Shown: piece after piece, positions 10,440 to 22,692 of the stretch | How the letters are laid out: each line of letters begins with the position of its first letter | Position numbering within the stretch: position 1 is the stretch's first letter | DNA from: Heliocidaris erythrogramma | Lineage: Eukaryota > Echinodermata > Echinoidea > Camarodonta > Echinometridae | Length of the DNA: 64,000 bases | Assembly (NCBI GenBank): GCA_025617745.1 | Contig: CM046867.1 | Span: forward strand, 24,606,705-24,670,704 | Direction of reading: 5' to 3' | Notes under the pieces: model-generated | Database searches by the model: none | The model's input: the letters and a program-made list of their open reading frames with translations, nothing else | Told to the model about the DNA's origin: nothing | Translations under genes and position numbers: made by a program

Positions 10440-11262
10440 GTTTTTCGGAAGGTTCGTATTTCCGAAACACTAATTTCCCATGCCTGGGGGTTCATAATTC
10501 CTAAAATGGAAAAGGGTTCGTAATTCCGAACATTTGTTGCATTATTCCGAAGGTTTGTTATTCGGAAGGTTCGTTTATCCGAAGGTTCCTTTATCCGAAG
10601 GTTCATAATTCCGAAAATGAAATAGGGTTCATATTTCCGAAAATGAAAAAGGGTTCGTAATTCGGAAGGTTCGTATTTCCGAAAATGAAAAAGGGTTCGT
10701 ATTTCCGAAAATGAAATAGGGTTCGTATTTCCGAAAATGAAATAGGGTTCGTATTTCCGAAAATGAAATAAGGTTCGTATTTCCGAAAAATGAAATAGGG
10801 TTCATATTTCCGAAAATGAAAAAGGGTTCGTATTTCCGAAAATGAAATAGGGTTCGTATTTCCGAAAATGAAATAGGGTTCGTATTTCCGAAAATGAAAT
10901 AGGGTTCGTATTTCCGAAAAATGAAATAGGGTTCATATTTCCGAAAATGAAAAAGGGTTCGTATTTCCGAAAAATGAAATAGGGTTCGTATTTCCGAAAA
11001 TGAAATAGGGTTCGTATTTCCGAAAATGAAATAGGGTTCGTATTTCCGAAAATGAAATAGGGTTCGTATTTCCGAAAATGAAATAAGGTTCGTATTTCCG
11101 AAAAATGAAATAGGGTTCATATTTCCGAAAATGAAAAAGGGTTCGTATTTCCGAAAATGAAATAGGGTTCGTATTTCCGAAAATGAAATAGGGTTCGTAT
11201 TTCCGAAAATGAAATAAGGTTCGTATTTCTGAAAAATGAAATAGGGTTCATAATTCCTGGTA
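10440..11262. repeat. Left arm minisatellite, about 25-bp units
   Basis: Roughly two dozen units of GGGTTCGTATTTCCGAAAA plus TGAAATA, with variants in the AAA(T/A)A(G/A) positions. Because the unit is 25-27 bp, reading frames pass through it, giving a long spurious frame rich in a YEPYFIF-like repeat. Confidence 0.95.
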
Positions 11263-11774
11263 AAAAAAAAAGCGAATTCATCAGGAGCAGAGGTGTAGCA
11301 ACGGGGGGGGGGGGGGGGGGAGGGCACGCCCCCCCCCCCCCCTCCCTCATCGGATGGTGAAAAAATAAGAAAAAAAGAAAGAAAATGGAATAGGAAAGAA
11401 GACGGTTGGACCCCTTCCGGCAACCCCCCTCCCCCCAACCCTCTTCCACCAGCGGCTTCTTAGATTAGCTTTAAGATTATTCCAAAAGATTTGTGCCTCC
11501 AATGGTGCCAGTGCCCCACAATGGCTAGACTGTTAAAGGGGAAATTTAGGGTCACGATAGGATATTATGGTTTTAATTGCCATCTTCAAAAAGCGGATCT
11601 CTTTTCGACTAAAAGCACCTCCCCCACCCCTGCAATGAATAAAAAAATGAAATGGAGACACAAAACTGGGAAGGTTTATAAAAGAGAAGAGGAGAAGAGA
11701 AAAGAGACGAAAATAAGAGGACGAGATTAGAAGAATCGAATAAGTGTTTATGTGTGTGTGTGTGCGTGTGTGGA

Positions 11775-11849
11775 GGTGTCGTAGTCGAACTGTTTACAGC
11801 GCTTGACTGGAAACGCGAAGGTTGGGGGTTTGATCCCTGGTACGGCACC
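11775..11849 (+). ncRNA. tRNA-like SINE head
   Basis: The ends GGTGTCG and CGGCACC can pair as an acceptor stem with one wobble. Internally there is an A-box-like TCGTAGTCGAACTG and a B-box-like GGTTTGATCCC. It is preceded by GTGTGTGTGT repeats. It resembles a diverged tRNA-derived SINE rather than a tRNA gene. The anticodon arm is not convincing. Confidence 0.4.
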
Positions 11850-12846
11850 TATGGCCTTTTTGTTGTAAAAAAAATGATAGCGACTTTCCTCATAAAAATA
11901 ACATATTTCGGCATATAATGACTGAAATATGAGGATATGCGGGCACCTCACTCCCTGAATATGAGGTGTGAGTTGCCGGAATATCGGTACTTTAAAAATC
12001 CGGGGGGGGGGGGTTGGCTGCAGCCCCCCCCCCCCCCCCCCTTCTCGTACGCCTATGCCTATGTTAAGTACACCGTTGCGATTGATTTTAACTTGCGAGT
12101 GGTTCAAATAAATCGCTTCAACTCGTTATAAGGCAGGACACTGGTTGATAAAAGCCATTAATTTAGGTCAGAATGTTTTCTTCTACATGTGTAATTCCTT
12201 ATTTCTATTTTTTACGATGAGGATTGTTTTACTCTCAATGTCTTTTAGTGTTTTGTAATTCGTTATGCTTGTAAAATAAAATAAGAACATAATACCTCTA
12301 AAATTGAAGATTTTCATCTGTTTTCAGAAATGTTAGTATATTATGCAAAGTTAATAAACACGTTCAATGATTTCAGTCTTGTCATGCTGCATACATTGTT
12401 AGAATTTCCTTACTTCATAATGATTATACTTTGGTTTCATTTTATGATAATAAGCCAGTTCGGGGTTAGCGCATGGTACAAATGACCCCAAATATCCACA
12501 GATATTTTAGACATGGAGGGTCCCTTTATGTGCACTTCAGAAAAATAACTCTGGGAGTGATAGAGGTGCCTCATGAATAGCTTTTGTTTCCCCCTTTAAA
12601 AAGAATACTTCCACCTGGATATCATGGAATGCACCATTAATGCATAATTGAATAATGATTACATGACATTCATGAGCACATATCGAATATTAGTGTCAGT
12701 GGGTTTTAGAATTTGGTACAGATGACCTTTATCTGCTCATGCTCAGATTGCATCTCCGAAGTGGCTTATTATATCAGCATGATAATAACACTCCTTCCTT
12801 AACTTGTTACGATCCATCTTTCTTCGGATTTGGTTGTTTATGGTAT

Positions 12847-13055
12847 CTATTTATTTATTTATTATTATTACTAATATTATTTGTATTATTATTATTGTTA
12901 TTATTATAATTATCATTATTAGTAGTAGTATTATCTGTATTATCATTTTTATTATTATTATTACTAATATTATCAGTATTATAATTTTTATTATTGATAA
13001 TATTATTGTTGTTGTTGTTGTTATTGTTATTATTAGTAGTAGTATTGTTATTATG
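12847..13055. repeat. ATT/TTG microsatellite
   Basis: A long imperfect (TTA)n/(ATT)n tract with a TTG run and TAGTAG interruptions. Open frames through it are Ile/Val-rich artefacts. Confidence 0.95.
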
Positions 13056-13346
13056 AAGTGGACTACCCAGAATTACGATGACGATGTCATTTTGGATGGA
13101 GTTATGCGACCAGACTTAGATATTGCATCGGCTACTCTACTATTGCTTCTTTTATTTCCCATGTCATTATCGTATAATTGGCCTATAGCCTATACGTATC
13201 AATAATATGCTTGTTATAATATGTTGTGCTACTTGCCAGGCTATTTATTAAACATAGCAGTGACTCCTTGATGAACTCTCTGTAATATTATGTTGTTGTT
13301 TTTATTGCTGTTGTTGTTTTGGGGACCGGAGGGGAGGGCTTGTATA

Positions 13347-13506
13347 GAGCCATCTACAGAGCCATATTACAGACTTCGGCCAACTCGGTTTATTTGGGCA
13401 CAACATGGCGTATATTCCTTTGTTTAGTGCTTGCCTAACAAAGCAACAAGCGCCATATTGCTACCTACATGGAGCCGAGTTGGCCAAACTCTGTAATAGA
13501 TGGCTC
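13347..13506. mobile_element. 160-bp palindromic MITE-like hairpin
   Basis: The left arm GAGCCATCTA...TTACAGACTTCGGCC pairs with the right arm read backwards, GAGCCATCTATTACAGAG. The arms differ by a short insertion on the left. Inner parts (CTTTGTTTAG and CTAACAAAG) also pair, so the whole unit can fold into one long hairpin. It lies inside the foldback element. Confidence 0.75.
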
Positions 13507-14339
13507 CGAGGGCTAGGGATGCAGGACGCCCCCACCTTATTTTTAGTATACACTTTGCATAGTATACTTTTTTAATCATAATTTATGTTGAATGTTGACG
13601 AAGTAATTACATCTTAAAGATAATAAAGTGTCAATGTTTGGCTCGCTGGAATCCAGCAGCGTGGTGCCCGAACATCCTTTTATTTTGGGAAGCAAGATGG
13701 TCGGCTATCCTTATCTGTGGGCGCGGAAGTACTCAAAATGTTATAATTGTTTGGATTATCTGGTAACAAAATCATTATTCTATAGACAATATCTCCTTTT
13801 TTTACTTGCTCACTAGCGCGTAAGATTTAGAAACGGAATAGTTTGGGACAGGGAACGCCCTTCATTAGGGCGAGTGAAGTGCCCAAATATTCCATATTCG
13901 GCAGTAGGGTTAAGTAATATTATTCATGGCTCATTATTACATGTTCTATATTTGTCTTTTGATGGCGAAATTGCATTTCCATTACAATTTTTAAAAAAGG
14001 GTTTTATTTTTTTTCTAACTCGCTTCGACCGCTTGCAAATTGTAGAAACGGGTAGTATTATTCTGACAAGAGGCATCGGCTCCCCTATCAAAAAAATTAC
14101 GTGGCCATGTTCTGCTTGTAAAGATCTACTTGGAACTTTGGTGTGTCTCATTTTCCAAAGCGGTATATACATTATATAAATAACTTCAAGCCAATTTCGT
14201 TGTAGCAAATTTAATCCGGAATCCGATCATTCACTTTCTTCAATACATCAGTATGTTTTTGTAAGCACCGAAACAATATCATTTTATGAGAAATGAAACA
14301 TGTATTCCTGAGGCGCTCGCTCTCTACGCTCGCTCACAA

Positions 14340-14500
14340 ATATTGGTTATTATAATAAGAACAATGATAATAATGATAATAATAATAATTATAATAATAA
14401 TAATCATAATAATAATAATGATAATATTGATAGGAATTACGATAATAATGGCTATTTCTCTGGATTTTATTATAATTGTTATCATCATTATGATTATTGA
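14340..14500. repeat. ATA/AAT microsatellite
   Basis: (ATA)n and (AAT)n with GATAATAATGATAAT variants. Frames open on both strands with Ile-rich translations, which is expected from composition. Confidence 0.95.
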
Positions 14501-14579
14501 GTACAAAAATTAATATATTTACACTTGGCCGTCTTTCCCCTCCTCCTTATCCGAAATACGGATTGACGCCGTATTCTCT

Positions 14580-14905
14580 GAATTTACAACCCTTTTTCAT
14601 TTTCGGAAATACGAACCCTTTTTCATTTTCGGAAATACGAACCCTATTTCATTTTCGGAAATACGAACCCTTTTTCATTTTCGGAAATACGAACCCTTTT
14701 TCATTTTCGGAAATACGAACCCTATTTCAGTTTCGGAACTACGAACCTTCGGAATTATGAACCCTTTTTCATTTTCGGAAATACGAACCTTCGGAAAAAC
14801 GAACCTTCGGAGTAACGAACCTTCGGAATAACGAACTTTCGGAATTATGAACCTTCGGAAAAACGAACCTTCGGAAATACGAACCTTCGGAAAAACGACA
14901 TGTAA
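14580..14905. repeat. Right arm minisatellite of the foldback element
   Basis: The inverted counterpart of the left arm: units of TTTTTCATTTTCGGAAATAC followed by GAACCC, then shorter CCTTCGGAAAAACGAA units toward the end. The outer edge degenerates into ACGACATGTAAC before the 9-bp duplication. Confidence 0.95.
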
Positions 14906-15282
14906 CCGATGTTTTATTGTAGACACATATAAGTGAATTCAAATATTCGAAAAGAAGATAAATACACTTATAAAAAATCTTGAATGCTTAATATATGACT
15001 TGCCGAAGATCAGTTATCTACCCTACATCCTCTTTGTGCATATTCTCCTGTCATGGATGAAGAACACAAAATAGACATGGAGGGGAAAGGAAACAAATTG
15101 CATTTATTAAAACTTTTATTTCTAGTTTGCTTTATGACACCAAAACAAAAGTTATCAAAGTGACTTAATTTTGTTTAATTCAAGCGCCTCTTAATAGGTA
15201 TTAAAGGATGTATATTTGAAATATTACATGTCCGCTTAAAAAAGCATTAGAAATAGCACACTTTAAAGTGTTGATAACTGAC

Positions 15283-15405
15283 CATATGCACATGAACGAC
15301 CAATGTACGATGAAGGGCAGTTACAAGTGTAGTCATATGGAGTTGTGTCCAGATTGTTGGTACATGTTCCTCTTCCCGAGCATTGCTGCAACGTGCAAGG
15401 ATAAG
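15283..15405 (-). CDS. EGF exon G, gene copy 1
   Basis: A 123-bp phase 1-1 exon with acceptor TTTACAG and donor GTCAGT. It encodes YPCTLQQCSGRGTC, then YTCNCPSSYIGRSCAY, with six cysteines. The exon at 32,790-32,912 is its copy-2 twin with the same splice sites. Confidence 0.85.
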
Positions 15406-15644
15406 CTGTAAATTGCAATTAGGAAAATAGAAAGCATTTGATTAATCAGTTATTCATATTTTCTATAACTATCGATAGAAATTCACAAGTAGTAATCATC
15501 ATTCGCTAACGCCTGCATAATAATTATTATGAATACTGCAGTCAGAAATAACGGAATCGAAACACATTTGATTATTGGTAAAAACATACAATTATTCATT
15601 CAATTATCAGAATCAGTCGATGTGAGAACAATTTAGAAACTCAC

Positions 15645-15764
15645 CATTTTCGCAATTCGAGCCATAATACTCAGAGGTGCACAGGCACGAAATAAAGTTT
15701 CCGGTAACGGGATTATTTATACAGGTCCCTCCGTTATGACAAACGGAACCGAGGCATGCGATTG
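15645..15764 (-). CDS. EGF exon H, gene copy 1 (most 5' exon found)
   Basis: A 120-bp phase 1-1 exon with acceptor CTTACAG and donor GTGAGT. It encodes IACLGSVCHNGGTCINN, then SCLCTSEYYGSNCEN, with six cysteines. No further EGF exon, start codon with signal peptide or promoter is seen between here and LINE A, so the gene's 5' part is missing from this copy or lies farther away. Confidence 0.85.
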
Positions 15765-16907
15765 CTGTAAGTGTATATATAAAATAACGTCATGAACGAT
15801 ATCTAAAAGAAAGATACGTACTCTAAAAATATTTCATTATTAAATCAATTTTCTAATCGTCTCTAAAGAATCAGAAGGACTCTGTATTTTGAAGATACCG
15901 AGCCATACCTTCTGACTCCCAGGACATACTATTAAAATATCACATTGGCTGGTATCGAAGGAACAAATGCTTTTTCTAACCTTTTGCTTGTAGCTTCAAA
16001 ATAATTCAGCGTATAAGTAATGGGCCGCTGCTGTTGTTGTAGGGTTATACACCTCAAGATCAGCTCAAGCTGCATTGAGGGAATCACAAAAGCGGTTTGT
16101 GCGACGAGGCATTATAGCTGAGTCTAAAGGGTTTTTTTTCTCCCTGCTCACTTTCCAAAGTGGCGGCAAAGGGCGCTGCTAAATCTTTCAAGACAGCTTT
16201 ATGCGTGATTAAATTCATGTTTCTTTCAAATCTCTGTAACTAAAGATAAATATCACTAGCTCTTGAAAAAATATGAGAACAGTGTTATATGCAGAAATAA
16301 CACCTTTCTAATTTTCATCAGGTCCATGCAAGTAAAAGCGTAAAGCTGGTTATAAAGGAGCTTACAAAATACCAAGTAAAAGCTTAATGAAAGAAATTAC
16401 TTCTTTTCAAATAGGCATTTACTAATCTGGCAGGGTTTTGTGTAAAAGAACAAAACATTTTCTTTTGATGAGATCCTAGATAAGCTTTCGCTTGTCTAGA
16501 AAAGCGACTGCTAGCAAGAAAACAAGCTTCTTCTTCTTTTTGCAACCATCTACTTGGTTGGAATATCTGAATTTGCAAACAAAAGGTTAGAAAAAAAAAA
16601 CATTTTGCTAGGCCTGTACATGTGTATGCTCCTGCTCCTCTCCAACAAAGAGCTCCTAATTGCATGATTTTGACTTATTTAGTCATTTTTATTATTGATA
16701 TCTGATTTTGTAAGTTGCATGGCATTAGCTGGTCAATTTTGTAAGTTTCATATTTGATGATTTTGGTTGTAACATTTTGGATAGCTCTGTGTTGTAGTAC
16801 AGTACAGTATGTAGGAGTCCATGTTCTATGTACTCCTATGTGCATTACTGTGCATTACTGTACTCTGTTGTGTAGCTTTTGAGCATTGTTCACTTCAACG
16901 ACTCTGA
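15765..16907. other. Duplicated non-coding flank between gene copy 1 and LINE A
   Basis: It is nearly identical to 33,295-34,399 of copy 2. It contains AT-rich intron-like DNA and the AATAGGCATTTACTAATCTGG block. No exon, RNA gene or promoter motif could be supported. The LINE A 5' end must lie within its right part. Confidence 0.6.
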
Positions 16908-18482
16908 ATGCCTGGACTCAAGAGAAACACAATGCATCCTTTTCATGTGGGACTATTCATCCTCCTGTGCTGCTATGCCAGTGCTATTGACTTCATTCAA
17001 TTCAGCAGAAAATATTCCATCAAAAGAAGGATTCTTTACAGTGCTAACAGCAATGCTTCATTCCAGTTAGAACTTCTTCATGATGGTGATGTCCACCCTA
17101 ATCCCGGCCCAGACAACAGACATGATGACACTTTATCTACTTCAAGACGTTCTGTTGATCATTATACAGCTGTTAACAAGTATACTCCAGCCGAACTTCG
17201 TCAGCGGAAAGATGTCACTGCGCCTCTTCCACTGCATGTTTGTGAAAACATTATATCATATGGAATACCACAGACACTGCCAAAGAATACGAGGCGGTGT
17301 ATTCGAGGTGGAAAGAGAAAGAACAGTCTTCTACATGTTAGTCAGGCATCCGATAAAACTTTATCACATCCAGAATGTCTACAACTTTGTTCATTAAACG
17401 CACGCTCGGTTTGCAATAAAACAAATCTCATCCATGAATCTCATCCTGCAGTCCAGCGTGAATTAACTCCCTGTAGTTTTCGCTTTCTTCATCAATCAAG
17501 GACTGGTCGCCGTGGAGGTGGAACTGGTCTTATTTTTAAGGAATCCATCGACGCTCGTCAAGCTGCTGCTGGTCGAACGGAATCATTTGAGTATGATGAA
17601 TATGTTGTATATAAATCATTTCATCTTCTGTTAATCAATGTATACAGACCGCCATATTCAGAATCTCATCCTGTGTCTTTTTCAGTATTTCTTTCACACT
17701 TTACTGAATACATTCAAGACCACCTGCTCTCTAATGTTCGATTATTGATTACTGGTGATTTTAATATTACAGTTGATGAAAACTCTTCAGAATGGAGGAC
17801 CTTCAAAAATCTTTTAGATTCACTGTGTTGTAAGCAATTTGTTAATTTTGCTACTCATTCACATGGTCACCCACTTGACCTTCTAATCTGTCGTGAGTCT
17901 GATAATATAATTGTAGGCCAACCGTAGCCATGTGAGGTTCCCATATCAGATCACACACCAGTTATGTGTCATCTCAATACGTCTAAACCAGTATTAGCTG
18001 ACATTTTGACTTATCAAAAATATTCCCGTATTGATACTATAATGTTTAGTAGAGATATTGCAGAGAGTATACTTTGCCAGGATATATCAAGTGACATCTC
18101 TGAACTTGCTTCCTTGTATGATATTACACTTAGAAATATCTCAGATAAATATGCTCCTATTGTCTCAAAACGAGTGGTAGCTCGTCCTCATGCGCCATGG
18201 TACACAGACGAGGTACGGGCAGCAAAGAGGCAAAGACGAAAAGCAGAGAAACAGTAGCTTAGAACAAGATCTGAGCACGATTTGGATAGTTACAGGAAAT
18301 CCTTACATGTTTGGAATGTGGCTCACAGAAATTATCACAAAGATTTAGTCACACGTAATAAAGATGACTTGAAAGGTTTGTTTACTGTCATTAAATCTCT
18401 GCTTAATGTATCAAATAAACAACCAGTGATGCCATGTGACACTGATAGGTAAAGATATTGTGAACGGCTTGGGGATAACGTC
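16908..18482 (+). pseudogene. LINE A 5' part: N-terminus and APE endonuclease (copy 1)
   Basis: One frame runs from ATG 16,908 and is broken by TAG at 17,925, TAG at 18,255 and a later TAA near 18,450. The N-terminus has a hydrophobic stretch GLFILLCCYASAID, then a 2A-like GDVHPNPGP at residues 60-68, a basic linker, and an APE-type endonuclease with LCSLNARSVCNK, YRPPY, LLITGDFNI and SDHTPV boxes. The box with the catalytic E (TETWL) is deleted between HES and HPAVQRE. A fragment at 1,005 keeps it. The element then stops at a TTAA where a DNA element is inserted. Its RT half is missing here but survives at 52,878. It is an L2/CR1/Crack-like APE LINE, now inactive. Confidence 0.85.
17085..17111 (+). 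other. 2A-like translational recoding motif in LINE A
   Basis: Codons read G-D-V-H-P-N-P-G-P. The 2A consensus is D-V/I-E-x-N-P-G-P, at which ribosomes can skip the G-P bond. Here E is replaced by H, so activity is uncertain. 2A-like sequences at the N-terminus of APE-type LINE ORFs are known from sea urchins and other invertebrates. In copy 2 a deletion changes the residues just before it to LYCDVYPNPGP. Confidence 0.75.
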
Positions 18483-18929
18483 TTAAGAGCTACTCTCTGA
18501 GAGAATCAGGCAGGGGTCGGAAGATGGGGGTCTGCAAATTGGACTCATATTTTAAAGTTTGATCAAGTCCTTTGAAGCATTTTCAAAAATAGCTATGAAA
18601 CCGCTCCACCATTCCTATCTGTGATTTTACCGCCCCACCCCAAAATGCGCCCTCTGTAGCCTAATTTTACACTTTTAATTTACGAAAAACGCCCAATTTT
18701 ACGTAAATTTTTCACCTAGGTAAAATGACCCGATCATCTTTGAAATTTTAGCCACAAACTATCTTTACGTTGTTGGTGCTTCTGATATAAAATTGAATGA
18801 TGAATGATTAGATTAAATGGTGATATTTTTACTTGGAAAGTAGTATTTTTTTTATTTTTGAGAAATTTTAAAAAATGCAATTTTATGGTAAATTCAACAG
18901 AGTATAACAAAAAATGGCCAAACTTTTTA

Positions 18930-20520
18930 TGAGCTAATATTTGGTCAGGAAGTGTCTTCACGTGTCTACTTTTGATTTATGATTTCAAAAATGTGGAGTG
19001 TCTTACACTTTTTATGCACATGTCTGTTAAAAAGTACCATTTTTAACTTCTGACAAATGTCTAAAAATAGTGTTTTTCAATGCTAACGTTGACAAACAAA
19101 ATATTACGTGACCAAATGTATTTTCAAATCATACTTGGGCATGTTGGGCCATTATAGCGCTATGTTCGATATCTGAATTTTAAAATTGTTGGGTATTTTT
19201 TTGTATTTATGTCAAAGTAGCCTTACAGTATGTTTTCACATTTTTGAAAAGTTGAAAGTAAAAGACAATAACTTTAACATTAATTCGTCTTAGGCTAATA
19301 CCAATGACCAAACCTATATTTAATCAATACTTGGTCACAGAATGCCTTCACGGTGTTCTTTCAATAACTGATTTCAAAAGTGTCGAGTAATGTGTACTTG
19401 TAATGCAAAAGTAAACCTAAGATATGCCATCTTTCACATTTTCTTTGAAAACTGAAATAAAAAAAAAAAACGCTAATTGAAACCTAAATTCATATTGGGC
19501 TAATGTCAAGGAGCTAGCATATTTTCAATCAATAATAGGTCGCATAGTGCATCCATGGTACAAATTTCAATATCCGATTTCGAGAGTGTGGACTAGTGTG
19601 TGCTTAATATATAAAAATAAACCTAAAATATCATAAATTTTCCCCCTTTTTGAGACATTGAAGAAAAAAAACACGGTAATTTAATCTAAAATTCATCTCA
19701 CGCCAAAATCAAAGACTGACGTATATTTTGATTTGATAGTTGATTACAGAGTGTCTGCAGAATGCTACTTCCAATACCTCACCTGATTTCAAGAGGGTGG
19801 AGTAATTTGTACCTTGTAAAAATTTCCCTAAATTCATATTGGGCTAATGTCACGGACCTAGCCTATTTTCAATCAATAGTTGGTCGCATAGTGCGTCCAT
19901 GGTGCAAATTTCAATATCCGATTTCGAGAGTGTGGAGTAGTATGTGTTTTATATATAAACATAAACCTAAAAACTCATAAATTTTCCCCCTTTTTGAGAA
20001 ATTGAAGGGGAAAAAAAAACAAAAAACACGGTAATTTAATCTAATATTCATCTCACGCCAAAATCAAAGACTGACGTACATTTTGATTTGATAGTTGATT
20101 ACAGAGTGTCTGCATAATGCTACTTCCAATACCTCACCTGATTCCAAGAGGGTGGAGTAATTTGTACCTTGTAAAAAATTTCCTAAGCAAGATGTGCTTT
20201 AATTATGCCAAGTTTAATATTTTTGCGTAAAATTAGAGATAATCAAGATTTAAGCTCTGATAATTCATTAAATCCCAATATCAATGACCTAACTCCTGAT
20301 CACAGGATGCCTCAATAATTACTCATTTTGATATTTTATTCTTTTAAGAATTGAGTAATCATCTCTACCTATGTGAAGATGCGCTTTAAAACATGCCTGT
20401 GGTCGCATTTTGAACAAAGAAAGTTTAACCTAATAATTATAGCAACCTAAATGCATAACTCCACAATGATTTACCCAATACTTGGTCATAGAGTGCCTTC
20501 GCAATTTCACTTTCGGAATA
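18930..20520. repeat. Degenerate tandem repeats inside the TTAA element
   Basis: A theme of GGTCaCAgAaTGcCTtcaC followed by a GATTTCAAAAGTGTGGAGTA-like block recurs about every 170-200 bp. One recent larger duplication has a period of about 351 bp (GCTAATGTCAAGGAGCTAGC at 19,497 and its variant at 19,848). The copy-2 segments at 36.3-36.9 and 47.06-48.0 kb share it. Confidence 0.7.
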
Positions 20521-21536
20521 ATGCTGCGCATATTATATATAAATAAGAGTTTCACATTGTCCATTTATCAATATGATAAATGGGGGACAAATAATAATAC
20601 AGTAGTTTTAACCGTATTCCACCAAACCTGTGCAAAACTGGACAGAAAGCGTAATTTATGCATTGGTGAAATATTAATGCAATTCAATTTTTACGAAAGG
20701 AAATGGAGTTCCCAATTCCGTAAATGAAACAAACCCTAATATCATTTTCCACCAGTACGAACATTGCGATAAAAACGTCAAATTTCAAACTAATGGGTTA
20801 TAAATCATTTTATCAGACCAGAAAATATGTATAAATGTAGCAATAAGATAAAACAGAAAGAAGTGTGTACTTGGAAAGACGGTTTTTGCATTACGTGTTG
20901 GGAAACGGTAAACGTTTCGTCATCATTTACCCTACCAATTGAAAAAAGTAAGTTCCCCTGAAACTTTTTAATATATCTCGAGAAATGTTTGAATAAATCT
21001 GTTCATTCAAAGATCAAAGTATGCAGATTTTTTGTTTAACCTACATTTTGATTGGTTATGTGTGATCAATCAATTGTGTTGTAAATGAAATTATGGTTTT
21101 TATTCCCGTCGGTACAAAGAAAATATGTAGCACTTTGTGTTTTATAATGCAATGCATGGTTTATGTGTATACTATTTTCAATTATTTTCATCTTTAATCT
21201 TATTATAGTTTTTCATGGAGGTTCATGAAACTGCGGTCAAAATCACAATTTTCTAATAATTTTGTCTATATTGTGTAGGGCAGAAAAGAAGAATTTAGAA
21301 TAAAGGTCTAATTTAAAGGGGATGGGCACAATCAAACAAAAAATAAACAATATAAAAGCCTAGGGGAAATTCTTAATCTAATTGTTTCATATTGAAATTG
21401 TAAATCATTCAAGCAACACCCATGCTAAAGAAAAAGATTGAAACAAGAGCAAATAGTCAGGGTCCTCCGTTGAAAATAGCGATGCATACTAAAGAATCTA
21501 ACTTTCTAGTTTTCCCAATATTCAGCAGTACTGCTA

Positions 21537-21994
21537 TAGGTTTTCCAGGTCAAATGTCCGCCGAGCCAGATCAAATGTCATATAGGTAATTGAAATGTCC
21601 GAGGGGGAAATCAAATGTCCTGTTAGCAAAATAAACATCCGAATAAGTACGTAAGGTGTCCATAGAGAATTCAAATATCCGCACAATAGAAATAGGGGAA
21701 ACAAATGTCCACATTGCAAAACGAATGTCCCGATAGAAAAATAAGACTTCCATAGGGAATTTAAATGTCCGCATAATAGAAATTCCTGCTTATCCATGCA
21801 TGAATTAGAGGATTAAGTCTTACATAGGTAAATCGAATGTCGTATAGGTAGTTCATATGTCCAAGTAGTCACACACTTGTCAGTTGAACGTTTCATTGAC
21901 ACAAAAAAACCATAGCAAAATAACATTTTGCAAAATGTGTATTGTTGTCTCTTTTTTTGGGGGGGGGGAGGGGGGGTGGACATTTGTTTGTGAA

Positions 21995-22030
<36 letters not shown>

Positions 22031-22692
22031 CGTGCGTGCGTTGAATGATGCACATAACTTGATGTCAGTATGGGTGTGCTTCGGACTGTGTAATTACGAG
22101 AGACTTTCCTTGTGAAATGGTGGATAGGACTGATATCTCTTCTGTGCGTTTTGTTTTTATTTAGGGACCGTTCATTATTTATGCCAGGGGGGGGGGTGGG
22201 GGGGGGGTAAAATTCATGTCTCGTCAAAGAAAGTTACATGATCCCCCCTCCCCGCCAACCCTACACGAACAAGCAAACGTTACATCCCCCCTATTTTTAC
22301 CCCCCCCCCCCCCTGGCATGAATTATGAACGGTCCCTTAGCTTAAATAATGTATAATTAAACATATTGTTCTTAATCTTAACTGTGGACAGTTGATATCA
22401 CTATGTGACATTTGTTTTCCCGGTTTGGATAGAAGTCCCTCTACAAGGAAATTTGGTTCACTATATGATATTTGGTTTCCCTTATCGGATTTTAAAAATG
22501 CAAATATGGACACTTCGTACTATATGGACATTTTTAAATGCAAATATGGACACTTCGTTCGTACATGGACATTTGAAAATCCTTTCATGGATCTCCACAA
22601 TCAAATGTGGACTTTTAAAAATATCCATGGATATTTCAATTACCTATATGACACTTTCCTGCAGTCGACGGATATTTGATCTGGAAAACCTA
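21537..22692. mobile_element. TAGG-ended DNA element with AAATGTCC-repeat arms
   Basis: The ends are TAGGTTTTCCAGGTCAAATG and, on the other strand, TAGGTTTTCCAGATCAAATA, flanked by TA. Copy 2 shows the empty site CTGCTATAAACAT at about 51,040-51,055. Both arms contain many spaced copies of AAATGTCC (left) or GGACATTT (right). A TA duplication suggests the Tc1/mariner-IS630 group. There is no transposase. It carries (TG)n and an inserted Harbinger-like MITE. Confidence 0.8.
22164..22336. mobile_element. Harbinger-like MITE, 173 bp
   Basis: Terminal inverted repeats GGGACCGTTCAT...ATGCCAGGGGG, with TTA on both sides (22,161-22,163 and 22,337-22,339). A 3-bp TTA/TAA duplication is typical of PIF/Harbinger. 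It is nested in the TAGG-ended element. Confidence 0.75.

Larger units (their letters stand above)
10429..14906. mobile_element. Foldback-type DNA transposon with minisatellite arms, 4.5 kb
   Basis: It is bounded by the 9-bp duplication CGATGTTTT at 10,420-10,428 and 14,907-14,915. Copy 2 has the empty site, CGATGTTTTATTG, at about 32,415-32,425. The two arms are inverted arrays of a TTCGTATTTCCGAA-type motif. The outermost parts share TCGTTTTTC(G/C)GAAGG, while the last few terminal bases match only loosely. A 9-bp duplication with tandem-repeat arms resembles Drosophila FB and other Mutator-related foldback elements. The interior (11.26-14.58 kb) holds poly-C/G runs, a tRNA-like sequence, ATT repeats and a 160-bp palindrome, but no recognisable transposase. 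Confidence 0.85.

Noticed and set aside
10440..11262. Regular repeats that could suggest a CRISPR array
   Set aside because: There are no unique spacers, the units are contiguous, the context is eukaryotic and the array is one arm of an inverted pair.
10629..11438. A 269-codon open frame with a repeating YEPYFIF-type protein
   Set aside because: It is a translation of the 25-27-bp minisatellite arm. No start context, splice sites or known domain support a protein.
12804..13205. Isoleucine-rich open frame resembling a membrane protein
   Set aside because: It is a product of the ATT microsatellite.
16384..16665. Minus-strand ORF upstream of exon H as a possible first exon
   Set aside because: The same block occurs as a rearranged fragment at 1.2 kb and lacks a credible signal peptide and splice donor.
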